This document shows positions 18,784-27,388 of a stretch of DNA of 64,000 bases, piece by piece (within the stretch, counting starts at the first letter, position 1; each line of letters opens with the position of its first letter). The notes beneath the pieces are model-generated. The model ran no database searches. It worked only from the letters and a program-made list of their open reading frames with translations, and was not told the DNA's origin. Both the position numbers and the translations under genes were made by a program. Origin of the DNA: Mesorhizobium jarvisii (GTDB taxonomy: Bacteria; Pseudomonadota; Alphaproteobacteria; Rhizobiales; Rhizobiaceae); assembly GCF_003601985.1 (NCBI RefSeq), contig NZ_QZXA01000005.1, positions 248,001 through 312,000 on the forward strand, given 5' to 3'.

Positions 18784-19095
18784 TTACTTCTTCATGGCGC
18801 CCATGACGGCGCCGATGATGCCGGTCAGGATCGCGCCGCCGCCGGCGCCACCGATGATGTTGTCGAGGTTGAGCGCACTGCCGAGACCGCTCGTCGCTGC
18901 AGCAGCCGCCGCCGGATCGACCGCGCCGTGGCCAAGCAGGCTGCCGAGGATTGCCGCGCCGCCGACGCCGCCAATGGCGCCACCCAGAATCTTGGGAAGC
19001 TGGCCCATCGCCGCGTTCTTGAGTGCAACACCGACCGCCTGACCACCGATGATACCCGTAATCACCTGTACAATGATCGGAAGAAGCGTTTCCAT
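18784..19095 (-). CDS. Small glycine-rich membrane protein
   Basis: A 103-residue hydrophobic protein (METLLPIIVQVITGIIGGQA) full of glycine-zipper spacing (GGAIGGVGGAAILGSLLG, IIGGAGGGAILTGIIGAVMG) and ending GAMKK. No signal peptide cleavage site is obvious, and several stretches could span or associate with membrane. This type is common and uncharacterised in Rhizobiales. GGAGGGACTAA precedes the ATG, and a terminator follows. Single-gene transcript. Confidence 0.75.
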   Translation of the reverse strand: METLLPIIVQVITGIIGGQAVGVALKNAAMGQLPKILGGAIGGVGGAAILGSLLGHGAVDPAAAAAATSGLGSALNLDNIIGGAGGGAILTGIIGAVMGAMKK

Positions 19096-19182
19096 ATGAT
19101 TAGTCCCTCCATAGCTGCCAGCCTCCCGGGCCGACACCATCATGAGACGCCGAATTGACTGAAAGTCAAATGCAGAAACGCT

Positions 19183-19214
19183 GAAATAAAAGGGGCGGTC
19201 CGAAAACCGCCCCT
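19183..19214 (-). terminator. Terminator downstream of ilvE
   Basis: On the minus strand AGGGGCGGT...ACCGCCCCT is followed by TTTTATTT, 27 bases past the ilvE stop. Confidence 0.8.
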
Positions 19215-19240
19215 GCTTGCGCGAAAAGCTGTGACTATCG

Positions 19241-20134
19241 TTATTCTGCGGCGATCGCGTGCTTCGGCTGAACCGCGGCAGAATAGTCATTCATGAGATT
19301 CTTGGCGATTTCGCCAACCTCGAATCGGTAAGGTCCGACCTCCGAAACCGGCGTTACTTCCGCCGCCGTTCCAGTCAGGAAGCATTGTTCGAAGCCTTCG
19401 AGTTCTTCCGGCAGGATGGCGCGTTCGATCACTTCCAGGCCACGGTCCCTGGCGAGCCCAATGACCGTGCGGCGGGTGATACCGTCGAGGAAGCAATCGG
19501 GCCTGGGCGTATGGATCTTGCCGTCCTTGACGAAGAAGATGTTGGCGCCGGTTGCCTCGGCGACCTGACCGCGCCAGTCGAGCATCATGGCGTCGGCATA
19601 GCCTTTTGCTTCGGCGGCGTGCTTGGACATGGTGCAGATCATGTAAAGGCCGGCGGCCTTCGACTTCGACGGCGCCGTGCGCGGGTCGGGCCGGCGCCAT
19701 TCCGCGACATCGAGGCGGATGCCCTTCAGCTTCTGCGCCGGATCGAAATAGCTCGGCCACTGCCAGATGGCGATGGCGACGTTGATGCGGTTGTTCTGCG
19801 CCGAAACGCCCATCTGCTCGCTGCCGCGCCAGGCAATCGGCCTGACATAGGCGTCCTGGAACCCTTGCTTCTTCAACAGCGTGGTCGAGGCGTCGTTGAG
19901 CTCGGCGACTGAATAGGGAATCTTGAAGCCGAGCAGGCGCGCCGATTCATGCAGGCGCTCGGTGTGCTCGTTGAGCTTGAAGATCTCGCCGCCATAGGCG
20001 CGCTCGCCCTCGAAGACTGCGCTGGCGTAGTGCAGACCGTGGGTCAGAACATGGATCTTGGCGTCGCCCCACGCAACGAATTCGCCATTCATCCAGATGA
20101 AGCCGTCCAGTTGATCGAAGGGAACGGATGCCAT
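19241..20134 (-). CDS. ilvE: Branched-chain amino acid aminotransferase
   Basis: A 297-residue class IV PLP aminotransferase for the last step of Leu/Ile/Val synthesis. The PLP lysine is Lys159 in SKSKAAGLY. FEGERAYGGEIFKLNEHTER, MMLDWRGQVAEATGANIFFV and FLTGTAAEVTPVSEV are family signatures. Length is that of the bacterial enzyme. It lies divergent from a marR gene with about 258 bases between them, and ends at its own terminator. Confidence 0.95.
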   Translation of the reverse strand: MASVPFDQLDGFIWMNGEFVAWGDAKIHVLTHGLHYASAVFEGERAYGGEIFKLNEHTERLHESARLLGFKIPYSVAELNDASTTLLKKQGFQDAYVRPIAWRGSEQMGVSAQNNRINVAIAIWQWPSYFDPAQKLKGIRLDVAEWRRPDPRTAPSKSKAAGLYMICTMSKHAAEAKGYADAMMLDWRGQVAEATGANIFFVKDGKIHTPRPDCFLDGITRRTVIGLARDRGLEVIERAILPEELEGFEQCFLTGTAAEVTPVSEVGPYRFEVGEIAKNLMNDYSAAVQPKHAIAAE

Positions 20135-20353
20135 GGTAACCTCCCGCGGGTCGCGGCCCGCATATCCTTAGTGTCGTAGCGTGTTCTTTTTGGCCGCGCC
20201 GTGTGATTGGAGACGCCGGCCGGTGTTGCGAAGCGTAGGCGGATAATCGCGCTCTGGCAAACTCAGGAAGTTCCGGAAAAACCGGCCTGCCTTGCCTTTT
20301 CGTTCGCAATCCGCCCAAAAGCTTGTCAAAAATTACCATTGCAGGGAAATTAC

Positions 20354-20368
20354 GTCAATAGTACTGAC
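20354..20368. promoter_or_regulatory. Candidate MarR operator
   Basis: GTCAATA-G-TACTGAC, an inverted repeat with six of seven matching pairs, lies 25 bases before the marR start in the ilvE-marR divergent region. MarR proteins usually bind such dyads near their own promoter; assignment is by position only. Confidence 0.35.
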
Positions 20369-20392
20369 ATAATCTCCCGTTCCCATGGAGAA

Positions 20393-20929
20393 ATGATGAC
20401 GGATCGAAGCCCAGCCGCCGGAAAGCCGATCAGGACCGCGATGTCAATCGAAGACGGCATAGACTTCGCCATCATCGAACTGTTCTTCTTTGCCTATCGC
20501 GACTTCACCTCCGATCCTGATCAGATCCTGGCTGACTATGGCTTCGGTCGCGCCCACCATCGGGTGCTGCATTTCGTCAACCGCCGGCCGGGCCTGACGG
20601 TCGCCGAACTGCTGGACGTGCTGAAGATCACCAAGCAGAGCCTGGCGCGCGTGCTCAAGCAGCTCATCGACACCGACCATGTCGTGCAATTGCAAGGTCC
20701 GCGCGACCGCCGCCAGCGCGAACTCTATCCCACCGCCAAGGGCCGCGCGCTGGCGCTGGCCCTGGCGCGGCCACAGTCACGCCGCATCCGTGCTGCATTG
20801 GAAGATTCCGGCGCCACCGAACGGGCCTTGGTGGAACGCTTCCTCGAAGCGATGGTCAATCCGGAACTGAGAGCTCAGATCGACGTTGGGTCCGCAAAAA
20901 TGTCAGGAAAAAGCCATGGAGAGCACTGA
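20393..20929 (+). CDS. MarR family transcriptional regulator
   Basis: A 178-residue winged-helix regulator. The DNA-binding domain is at about residues 60-125: HHRVLHFVNRRPGLTVAELL, then ITKQSLARVLKQLIDTDHVV and the wing GPRDRRQRELYPTAKG. The N-terminal segment DGIDFAIIELFFFAYRDFT forms the dimer helix. Start at the first of two ATGs (20393, 20396) after CATGGAGAA. Its end overlaps the start of the response-regulator gene by 14 bases, so the two are co-translated. It probably belongs to the same circuit as the two-component pair. Confidence 0.9.
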   Translation: MMTDRSPAAGKPIRTAMSIEDGIDFAIIELFFFAYRDFTSDPDQILADYGFGRAHHRVLHFVNRRPGLTVAELLDVLKITKQSLARVLKQLIDTDHVVQLQGPRDRRQRELYPTAKGRALALALARPQSRRIRAALEDSGATERALVERFLEAMVNPELRAQIDVGSAKMSGKSHGEH

Positions 20930-21635
20930 GAGGGTCGATCAGGCGGCCGCACCGGACGACGACGCGCCGCATCTGCTTGTGGTCGACGACGACACCCGCA
21001 TCCGCAATCTTCTCAAACAGTATCTGACTGAAAACGGCTTTCGCGTCACCGTCGCCGGCAATGCCGGCGAGGCCAGGCGCAAGCTCGCCGGCCTCGACTT
21101 CGACCTGCTTGTGCTCGACGTCATGATGCCCGGCGAAAGCGGCGTCGATCTCACCAAATCGCTGCGCGCCGAAAAGAACGTGCCGATCCTGATGCTGACC
21201 GCGCTTTCGGAAACCGACAGCCGCATCTTGGGGCTCGAGGCCGGCGCCGACGACTATCTGCCAAAACCCTTCGACCCGCGCGAGCTGATCCTGCGCATCA
21301 ACAACATCCTGCGCCGCGGCGGCCCGGCGACCACGCCCAAGGTCGAACAGCTGGTCTTCGGTCCCTACACGTTCCAGATCGCCAGGCGTGAACTGAAGCG
21401 CGGCGGCGAGGCGCTGAAATTGACCGACCGCGAGCAGGAGATCCTGGCCATCTTTGCCGCGCGGGCCGGCGAGACCATCCCGCGCCACGAACTGGTCGGC
21501 GACGATTCGGAGGTCGGCGAGCGCACCATCGACGTGCAGATCAACCGGCTGCGCCGCAAGATCGAGCGCGATCCGTCCAATCCTGTCTGGCTGCAGACCG
21601 TGCGCGGTATTGGGTATCGGCTCAGCGTGGAATAG
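20916..21635 (+). CDS. OmpR family response regulator
   Basis: A 239-residue two-domain regulator: receiver domain (about 18-135) with acidic pocket VVDDD and phospho-acceptor Asp68 in LLVLDVMMPGE, then a winged-helix DNA-binding domain (about 150-238) with VGERTIDVQINRLRRKIE and the end VRGIGYRL. Start ATG 20916 is inside the end of marR. A palindromic repeat lies between it and the cognate kinase gene. Confidence 0.95.
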   Translation: MESTERVDQAAAPDDDAPHLLVVDDDTRIRNLLKQYLTENGFRVTVAGNAGEARRKLAGLDFDLLVLDVMMPGESGVDLTKSLRAEKNVPILMLTALSETDSRILGLEAGADDYLPKPFDPRELILRINNILRRGGPATTPKVEQLVFGPYTFQIARRELKRGGEALKLTDREQEILAIFAARAGETIPRHELVGDDSEVGERTIDVQINRLRRKIERDPSNPVWLQTVRGIGYRLSVE

Positions 21636-21654
21636 AATACCGGCCGCGGCTCTA

Positions 21655-21702
21655 GAGCATGATCCCGAAAGTGGGAACCGGTTTTCGGAAAAGATCATGC
21701 TC
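21655..21702. repeat. 48-bp palindromic repeat, copy 1
   Basis: GAGCATGATCCCGAAA...TTTCGGAAAAGATCATGCTC, an imperfect palindrome with the centre GGGAACCGGTTTTC, just after the response-regulator stop. Near-identical copies lie at 23202-23250 and, more diverged, at 59613-59660. This is a well-known type of abundant rhizobial intergenic palindrome. Confidence 0.85.
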
Positions 21703-21782
21703 CAACAAAGAGTTAGATCAGGAAGACGATTTAACGGAATCGTCGTCCTGGTCGAGGGCCGCGGGCGAAATGAAAAGAGCCA

Positions 21783-23198
21783 ATGGCAACGACGGAACTG
21801 GAAGGGCCGGGACCTGACGGCTTGAGCGCACGCGCTACGCGAACGCTCAAGGCGGTGCCGCGCATCTGGAACCGCTTCTGGCGGCTCGTTTCGCTTTACA
21901 TGCCCAAGCGCCTTTACGCGCGCTCGCTGATCATCGTCATCGCGCCGATGATCCTGCTGCAATCGGTGGTCGCCTTCGTCTTCATGGAGCGCCATTGGGC
22001 AACGGTGACGCAGCGCCTGTCGCAGGCCACCGTGCGCGACATCGCCGCCATCATCGACCTGATCGAGACCTATCCGCACGACGCCGACTACGCCAACGTC
22101 ATCCGCATCGCCCAGGACCGCATGCAGCTGAAGGTTGACCTGCTGCCGCCGGATCCCTTGCCGCCGCCCGGTCCCAAACCGTTCTTCTCGATCCTCGACG
22201 ACGTTCTCTCGTCCGAGATCACCCGCCAGATCAACCGGCCGTTCTGGATCGACACGGTCGGCAATTCCAACATCGTCGAGGTGCGCGTCCAGCTCGAGAA
22301 CAAGGTGCTGCGCGTCTTCGTGCGCCGCAGCCAGGCCTATGCCTCCAACACCCACATCTTCCTGATCTGGATGGTCGGCACCTCGCTGGTGCTGCTGATG
22401 ATCGCCATCCCCTTCCTGCGCAACCAGATCCGACCGATCCTGACGCTTGCCGAGGCCGCCGAAAGCTTCGGCAAGGGCCGGCCGATGCCGCGCGATTTTC
22501 GCCCGCGCGGCGCCGAGGAAGTTCGCCGCGCCGGCTTTGCCTTCATCCAGATGCGCGAGCGCATCGAGCGCCAGATCGACCAGCGCACCGCCATGCTGAC
22601 CGGCGTCAGCCATGATCTCAGGACGATCCTCACCCGCTTCAAGCTGCAGCTGGCGCTGGCCGGCGGCAAGGCTGAGACCAAAGCGGCGCTCAACCAGGAC
22701 ATCGACGACATGCAGTCGATGCTCGAAGGCTATCTCGCCTTTGCCCGCGGCGAAGCCTCGGAGGACCCGGGACGTTTCGATCTCGAAGCCTATTTCCAGA
22801 AGCTCAGCGACGAGGCCGCCTTGCGCAAATGCAAGCTGTCGACAACGCTTTCGGGTGATCCGACCGTGCATGTGCGGCCGAACGCCTTCGCGCGGCTGTT
22901 GTCCAACGTCATCGGCAATGCCTTCCGCTATGCCAAGACGGTGGAGGTCAGCGCCGATCACGGCCGTGGCTCGCTCGTGGTCACCGTCGACGACAATGGT
23001 CCCGGCATTCCGGCCGACAGGCGCGAGGACGTGTTCAAACCCTTCGTGCGGCTCGACGAAGCCCGCAACCTCGATGCCAGCGGCACAGGGCTCGGCCTGT
23101 CGATCGCCCGCGACATCGCCCGCAGCCATGGCGGCGACATCACCCTCGACGACAGCCCGCTCGGCGGCCTGCGCGCGGTGATCAAGGTTCCAGCCTAG
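21783..23198 (+). CDS. EnvZ-like sensor histidine kinase
   Basis: A 471-residue inner-membrane kinase: transmembrane helices at about 48-68 and 191-212 flanking a periplasmic loop of about 120 residues that contains a proline run (LLPPDPLPPPGPKP), a HAMP linker, H-box with phospho-His277 (GVSHDLRTILTRFKLQ), and ATPase boxes (VIGNAFRYAK, DDNGPGIP, GTGLGLSIARDIARSHGG). The H-box has Ile where many kinases have Pro. It pairs with the upstream response regulator. The signal is unknown. Confidence 0.94.
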   Translation: MATTELEGPGPDGLSARATRTLKAVPRIWNRFWRLVSLYMPKRLYARSLIIVIAPMILLQSVVAFVFMERHWATVTQRLSQATVRDIAAIIDLIETYPHDADYANVIRIAQDRMQLKVDLLPPDPLPPPGPKPFFSILDDVLSSEITRQINRPFWIDTVGNSNIVEVRVQLENKVLRVFVRRSQAYASNTHIFLIWMVGTSLVLLMIAIPFLRNQIRPILTLAEAAESFGKGRPMPRDFRPRGAEEVRRAGFAFIQMRERIERQIDQRTAMLTGVSHDLRTILTRFKLQLALAGGKAETKAALNQDIDDMQSMLEGYLAFARGEASEDPGRFDLEAYFQKLSDEAALRKCKLSTTLSGDPTVHVRPNAFARLLSNVIGNAFRYAKTVEVSADHGRGSLVVTVDDNGPGIPADRREDVFKPFVRLDEARNLDASGTGLGLSIARDIARSHGGDITLDDSPLGGLRAVIKVPA

Positions 23199-23201
23199 GC
23201 G

Positions 23202-23250
23202 GAGCATGATCCCGAAAAGTGGAAACCGGTTTTCGGATAAGATCATGCTC
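23202..23250. repeat. 48-bp palindromic repeat, copy 2
   Basis: GAGCATGATCCCGAAAAGTG...TTTCGGATAAGATCATGCTC, three bases after the histidine kinase stop. So copies bracket the kinase gene on both sides (21655 and 23202). May act as a 3'-end stabiliser or weak terminator. Confidence 0.85.
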
Positions 23251-23453
23251 CCAGAAGGACTGCTTCATCCGCCCGTCATGAAATCATGGTGAAGAGCGCG
23301 CATGAAACGCGCGACTTCACTTGATTCGGCCTTGCCGCCTCACTTCGATCCCGTGCCCGCCCGGGTGCGCTGGAGCGAAGCGAGGGCTGGCGGCTGGTCG
23401 CCGTTCCGGCATCGTCTCAAGGCAACCGTCGACCTTTCCAGCAAAGGGCCGCC

Positions 23454-24476
23454 ATGCGCATATTGATGGTCACCGACGCCTGGCGCCCGCAGGTCAATGG
23501 CGTCGTCCACACGCTGGAGCGGCTCACCGAAACGCTGAAATCCTTCGACGTCGCGTTGGATTTTCTGACACCCAACATCTTCCGCACGCTCCCCCTGCCG
23601 ACCTACCCCGACATCAGGCTGGCGCTGACCACGCCAGGCCATGTCGCGCGCCTGATCGACGCCTACAAGGCCGACCACATCCACATCGTCACCGAAGGGC
23701 CGCTCGGCATCATGGCGCGGCGCTATTGCCGCAATGCCGGCCGGCCGTTCACCACCAGCTATCACACGCGCTTTCCCGAATATCTCAGCGCCCGCCTGCC
23801 GGTGCCGGAAAGCTGGGCCTATCGCTGGCTGCGCGACTTCCACAATTCCGGCCAGGGCACGCTGGTCGCCACCCAGTCGCTCGCCGATGACCTTTCGGCG
23901 CGCGGCTTCAACAAGCTGAGGCCATGGACGCGCGGCGTCGACACCGACCATTTCCGCCCGGACAAGCGCAAGGACCTCGGCCTCCCCGGCCCGGTCTTCC
24001 TCTGCGTCGGCCGCGTCGCCATCGAGAAGAACCTCTCCGCCTTCCTCGACCTCGACCTGCCCGGCAGCAAGGTGATCGTCGGCGAAGGTCCGGAGCTTGC
24101 CAAGCTCAAGTCCCGCTACCCCAACGCGCATTTCCTCGGCCATCGTCCCAATGACGAACTGGCGGAGTTCTATGCCTCGGCCGATGTCTTCGTCTTCCCC
24201 AGCCGCACCGACACCTTCGGCAATGTCATCATCGAGGCGCTGGCCAGCGGCACGCCGGTCGCCGCCTATCCGGTGACCGGGCCAATCGACATTGTCGGCG
24301 ACGGCTTTGGCGGCGCGGTCTCCAACGATTTGCGCGAAGCCGCGCTCGCCGCGCTCGGGGTCGACCGTGCGCAGGCACGAGAACGCGCCATGCGCTACAG
24401 CTGGAAAGCCTGTGCGGAAATGTTTCTCGACACGGTCGAGGAAGCGCTCGGCAGGACGCGCAAGCTGGCGGCCTAA
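23454..24476 (+). CDS. GT4-type glycosyltransferase
   Basis: A 340-residue GT-B glycosyltransferase: N-terminal RILMVTDAWRPQVNGVVHTL with acceptor-side loop, and C-terminal donor domain with CVGRVAIEKNLSAFLDLDLP and FPSRTDTFGNVIIEALASG (the E-x7-E region). Similar proteins transfer mannose or glucuronic acid in membrane glycolipid synthesis (for example rhizobial glycolipids made under phosphate limitation); the specific sugar is not readable. Preceded by AAAGGGCCGCC, 255 bases after the kinase gene; the gap contains the palindrome and nothing else recognised. Confidence 0.9.
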   Translation: MRILMVTDAWRPQVNGVVHTLERLTETLKSFDVALDFLTPNIFRTLPLPTYPDIRLALTTPGHVARLIDAYKADHIHIVTEGPLGIMARRYCRNAGRPFTTSYHTRFPEYLSARLPVPESWAYRWLRDFHNSGQGTLVATQSLADDLSARGFNKLRPWTRGVDTDHFRPDKRKDLGLPGPVFLCVGRVAIEKNLSAFLDLDLPGSKVIVGEGPELAKLKSRYPNAHFLGHRPNDELAEFYASADVFVFPSRTDTFGNVIIEALASGTPVAAYPVTGPIDIVGDGFGGAVSNDLREAALAALGVDRAQARERAMRYSWKACAEMFLDTVEEALGRTRKLAA

Positions 24477-24497
24477 GGACATCGTGGCCTGGGATGT

Positions 24498-24652
24498 GTT
24501 GAGATTCAGGTCAGGCCGAGCCGAGAATGGTGGTCTCCGAGAACCGGAGCCGAGCGTACTTTTGGTACGTGAGCTCAGTTCTACTGCGACGCAGTAGAAC
24601 GGGGAAGCGCAGGAGACCGCCGTTCGCAGGTCGGCATCACCTGAATATCAAC
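24498..24652. repeat. Dispersed palindromic repeat, copy 2
   Basis: Same ordered blocks as 9981-10107: TTGAGATTCAGGTCAG, GAGCCGAGAATGGTGG, CCGAGAACCGGA, a GTAC...GTAC core, GGAAGCGCAGG, GACCGCCGTTCGCAGG, ending CACCTGAATATCAA. This copy has about 28 extra bases in the middle that are themselves a hairpin (GTTCTACTGC-GACGC-AGTAGAAC). It sits between the convergent GT4 and csaA genes. Confidence 0.8.
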
Positions 24653-24657
24653 GCATC

Positions 24658-25017
24658 CTAAAACAACCGCCCGCCGTCCGGCACCTTGCGCTCGATGGCG
24701 CCAAGCACCACGGCGCCCTCCTCATCGGGAAAGCCCAGTGTCAGCACTTCCGACATGAACGGCCCGATCTGGCGCGGCGGAAAATTGACTACGGCGAACA
24801 CCTGCCGGCCGACCAGCGTCTCCGGCGTATAGTATTTGGTGATCTGCGCCGACGATTTCTTGATGCCGATGTCGGGTCCGAAATCGATCTTAAGCTTGAA
24901 GGCAGGCTTGCGCGCTTCCGGAAACGGTTCGGCCTCGACGATCGTGCCGGCGCGGATGTCGACACGATCGAAATCGGCAAAACTGATCTCAGGCTTACGC
25001 TCGCTGCTCGAACTCAT
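24658..25017 (-). CDS. csaA: tRNA-binding domain protein, CsaA-like
   Basis: A 119-residue OB-fold protein: [40 protein letters not shown], then [20 protein letters not shown]. These are the conserved stretches of CsaA/TRBP111, a dimeric tRNA-binding and chaperone-like protein. Start chosen at MSSSSER (25017), since the upstream in-frame ATG would add 23 residues outside the domain. Next to the YbjN gene on the same strand. Confidence 0.9.
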   Translation of the reverse strand: MSSSSERKPEISFADFDRVDIRAGTIVEAEPFPEARKPAFKLKIDFGPDIGIKKSSAQITKYYTPETLVGRQVFAVVNFPPRQIGPFMSEVLTLGFPDEEGAVVLGAIERKVPDGGRLF

Positions 25018-25042
25018 CTCGTCTTGTTTGCCTCGCCGCCGC

Positions 25043-25543
25043 TCAAGCGTTGCCGTAGGTCTCGAACAGCACGCCGGCCAGCGCATCCTTGGCCGAGGTT
25101 CCCGACCAGACGACGAACTGGAAAGCCTGGAAATAGCATTCGCAGGCTTCCAGCGCCGAGGACAAAAGCACCTCCACCTGCTGGCTCGACGGCTCGACCC
25201 CGCCGGCCAAAAGCAGCGACTGACGGAACATGATCGCGCCTTCCTGCTCCCAGAGGTCGAAATGCCCGAACAGCATCTGCTCGTTGATCAGCGACAACAG
25301 CCGCATCACTTCCAGCGCCCGGGTCTCCGGCACCTTGATATCGAAGGCGCAGGCCAGATGCAGCGCCTCGAAATCCTCCATCCAGGAGAAGGAGACGTGA
25401 TAGTCGGTCCAGCTGCCTGCGACCGAGATCGAAATTTCATCGTCGCCGGCCCGTTCGAAGGACCAGTCATTGTTGTGGGCCACCTGCTCGATAACATCCA
25501 CCGGATGGATTTCGCGGGAGAATTCGAGTTCGAGAAGTTCCAT
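25043..25543 (-). CDS. YbjN domain-containing protein
   Basis: A 166-residue soluble protein beginning [20 protein letters not shown], with the YbjN pattern [20 protein letters not shown] and [20 protein letters not shown]. The fold is that of type III secretion chaperones; members are linked to stress and motility control. It is the first gene of a two-gene transcript with csaA, 25 bases apart. Start at 25543 is preceded by AGGAAGC. Confidence 0.9.
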   Translation of the reverse strand: MELLELEFSREIHPVDVIEQVAHNNDWSFERAGDDEISISVAGSWTDYHVSFSWMEDFEALHLACAFDIKVPETRALEVMRLLSLINEQMLFGHFDLWEQEGAIMFRQSLLLAGGVEPSSQQVEVLLSSALEACECYFQAFQFVVWSGTSAKDALAGVLFETYGNA

Positions 25544-25887
25544 GGAATGCTTCCTGTCGTTCTGAGGAGCGCCGCCACACGCTCCGCGGGAGGGCACACA
25601 CAACGAACAATCTGATCTAGAACTCGGACGGCCAGGACTTTCTTCGCGCTAAAGACTACTTCTCGACGCAAAGACCCCAGACCGGACCCCACCGCCCGGC
25701 CGCATGACCCTGCTCCGAATCATGCAACAAATTCAGTCTATTGATCGGGAGTCGCGTGAACAGCCCAATTTTTCGCACTGCGTCATTCGCATGTGGAAAG
25801 GCGCTGTCACAAAGATTCATGCAATGCCGTTAAGCGATTCACGGCAAAGCGATTTTCAGGATCGGACTATGTGGAAAAGTTTAACGA
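25544..25887. other. 344-base intergenic region
   Basis: Contains the promoter side of the ybjN-csaA transcript (left) and the 3' end of the UbiK gene (right). I see no gene, strong hairpin or repeat. It is more AT-rich towards 25740-25890. Confidence 0.4.
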
Positions 25888-26190
25888 TTATTTTTTTGCG
25901 CGGGGCTTCGCCGCCGCCGCTGGTGCGGCATCGCCGGCGAATTCGGAAAGCTTGGCCTCGAGCGCTTCGATGCGGGCGGCAAGCCTTGCATTCTCGTCCC
26001 TGGCCTTGGCGGCCATCTCGCGCGCGGCCTCGAATTCCTCGCGCTGCACCACGTCCATCGAATTGAGGATGCGCTCCGCCTGGCCCTTGAAGGCGGTCTC
26101 GACCTCGCGGCGCACGCCCTGCGCGGCACCCGCTGCATCAGTCATCAGCTTGGCGAATTCATCGAGAATGCGGTTCGGTCCGGTCGACAT
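25888..26190 (-). CDS. Accessory factor UbiK family (BMFP) protein
   Basis: A 100-residue protein: GPNRILDEFAKLMTDAAGAA, then a C-terminal coiled coil (REEFEAAREMAAKARDENAR, LAARIEALEAKL) and an Ala/Lys-rich tail. This is the BMFP/UbiK layout; Brucella BMFP shows membrane fusogenic activity and E. coli UbiK helps ubiquinone synthesis. Start at 26190 (MSTGPNR) fits the family length. Confidence 0.88.
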   Translation of the reverse strand: MSTGPNRILDEFAKLMTDAAGAAQGVRREVETAFKGQAERILNSMDVVQREEFEAAREMAAKARDENARLAARIEALEAKLSEFAGDAAPAAAAKPRAKK

Positions 26191-26318
26191 GGCAAATCCT
26201 CGCTTTGCTCGAAATGACGTAGTGGCGCGGAGCGCCGAATGCAAGAACGTTGAGGGCCGGTGCGGCATCAAGTCGGATCCCTCACCAAATCACTGGCAAA
26301 ATCACTGGCAAACTCGAT

Positions 26319-26333
26319 CAATAACTATTATTG
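26319..26333. promoter_or_regulatory. Candidate parDE operator/promoter
   Basis: CAATAA-CTA-TTATTG inverted repeat, 27 bases before the parD start. Just upstream a 13-base unit, ATCACTGGCAAA-like, is repeated in tandem (26287-26312). ParD represses its own promoter at such sites; assigned by position. Confidence 0.4.
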
Positions 26334-26360
26334 TTCTAGGGTATTTTTAGGAGCGCCGTC

Positions 26361-26621
26361 ATGGCCATCAGCGCAGACTTGGGCAGCCGTCTCGAAGATG
26401 TCGTGAACCAGCTCGTCAGCACGGGCCGCTACAATTCGAAGAGCGAAGTGCTGCGTGAGGGCGTTCGCCTCGTCGAAGAGCGGGAGAAGCGCCTCGCCAC
26501 CCTCGATGCAGCCCTCACCAAAGGCATCGCAGATGCCAATGCAGGCAGAGTTAAGCCTGGTGACGAGGTACTGAACAGGCTTGAAGCCAAATACAGGGCA
26601 ATGGCAGAGAAGACCAAGTGA
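26361..26621 (+). CDS. parD: ParD family antitoxin
   Basis: An 86-residue ribbon-helix-helix protein: ISADLGSRLEDVVNQLVSTG, then RYNSKSEVLREGVRLVEERE, and an acidic/helical C-terminal toxin-binding part ending LEAKYRAMAEKTK. It should neutralise ParE and repress the operon. AGGAGCG precedes the ATG. Intact, and its TGA overlaps the GTG of the toxin gene. Confidence 0.94.
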   Translation: MAISADLGSRLEDVVNQLVSTGRYNSKSEVLREGVRLVEEREKRLATLDAALTKGIADANAGRVKPGDEVLNRLEAKYRAMAEKTK

Positions 26622-26916
26622 GGCAATTGGTCTTCACAGATCAAGCCGAGGCAGACCTTGAAGCCATTGCTGATTACATCGCGCTCAACAGTCCATTCCG
26701 GGCCATAACGTTTATCCAGGAATTGCGCCGCGATTGTATGGAGCTGTGCACCATGCCGGAGCGCTATCCGCTCCTTGAGCGGCATTTATCGCCATCCGGC
26801 GACGCGTCCACGGCAACTATCTGATTTTCTATCGCGTTGGCACCGACACCGTGGAGGTACTGCACATAATACATGGTGCGATGGACATCGAGACGATCTT
26901 GTTTCCGGAAAATTGA
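26618..26916 (+). pseudogene. parE: ParE toxin, frameshifted
   Basis: GTG at 26618 (overlapping the parD stop as GTGA) opens a ParE frame: MRQLVFTDQAEADLEAIADY, then MPERYPLLERHL. The frame then runs off to a stop at 26824. The expected C-terminal half, IRRRVHGNYLIFYRVGTDTV followed by EVLHIIHGAMDIETILF, is present in another frame from 26794 to the TGA at 26914-26916. A single lost base between about 26780 and 26794 explains it. The truncated product lacks the C-terminal strands needed for gyrase poisoning, so the toxin should be dead, while ParD remains intact. Confidence 0.88.
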
Positions 26917-27018
26917 CAACATGAAGGCGCCCTATACGGGCTGGCGCTAAGTCGCCTATTGTGGCGTTTTCATCGCGACTTCCGCCAAGCACGAGTCACC
27001 TCCAGTCAGGGTCACCCA

Positions 27019-27252
27019 ATGGCAACGCCCCCACGCCGACCGACAAATCCGTTCGCGGCCGCCGAAGCGGCCTTCAAGCCGGTCAAGAAGCCGGCAGCGC
27101 CCGTTCGCGAACCCTCGACCGCCCCGAATGTGCGCGAGCTTGTTTCGATCCGGATCGACCGGGCCGTGCTCGACCATTTCCAGGAAGACGGTCCAGGCTG
27201 GCAGGACAGGATCAACGACGCATTGCGGCAATGGGTGGCCGCAAAGGGTTGA
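27019..27252 (+). CDS. Orphan BrnA-type antitoxin (DUF4415)
   Basis: A 77-residue protein with a Pro/Ala-rich N-terminus and the C-terminal motif VSIRIDRAVLDHFQEDGPGW, QDRINDALRQW, which is the BrnA/DUF4415 ribbon-helix-helix. BrnA normally pairs with the BrnT RNase toxin, encoded just before it. Here the preceding gene is the broken parE and no BrnT-like ORF is present on either side. It is either an orphan antitoxin or a free-standing repressor. Confidence 0.82.
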   Translation: MATPPRRPTNPFAAAEAAFKPVKKPAAPVREPSTAPNVRELVSIRIDRAVLDHFQEDGPGWQDRINDALRQWVAAKG

Positions 27253-27388
27253 GCGCACCACCCCCACGGCGCGATGGCTGGCAATGGTGACCCGTCGCGA
27301 CACTTGACGGCGACCAGCTTGCCTTGACCCTGCCAAAACCCTGCCGCATGGTCCGCGCCCGAATGCGACCGCAACCGAGAGCTCCCCG

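Noticed and set aside
20856..23246. A 796-codon minus-strand frame across the response regulator and histidine kinase
   Set aside because: Antisense shadow of two well-identified genes; composition is Asp/His/Arg/Gly-rich, as expected from reversed codons.
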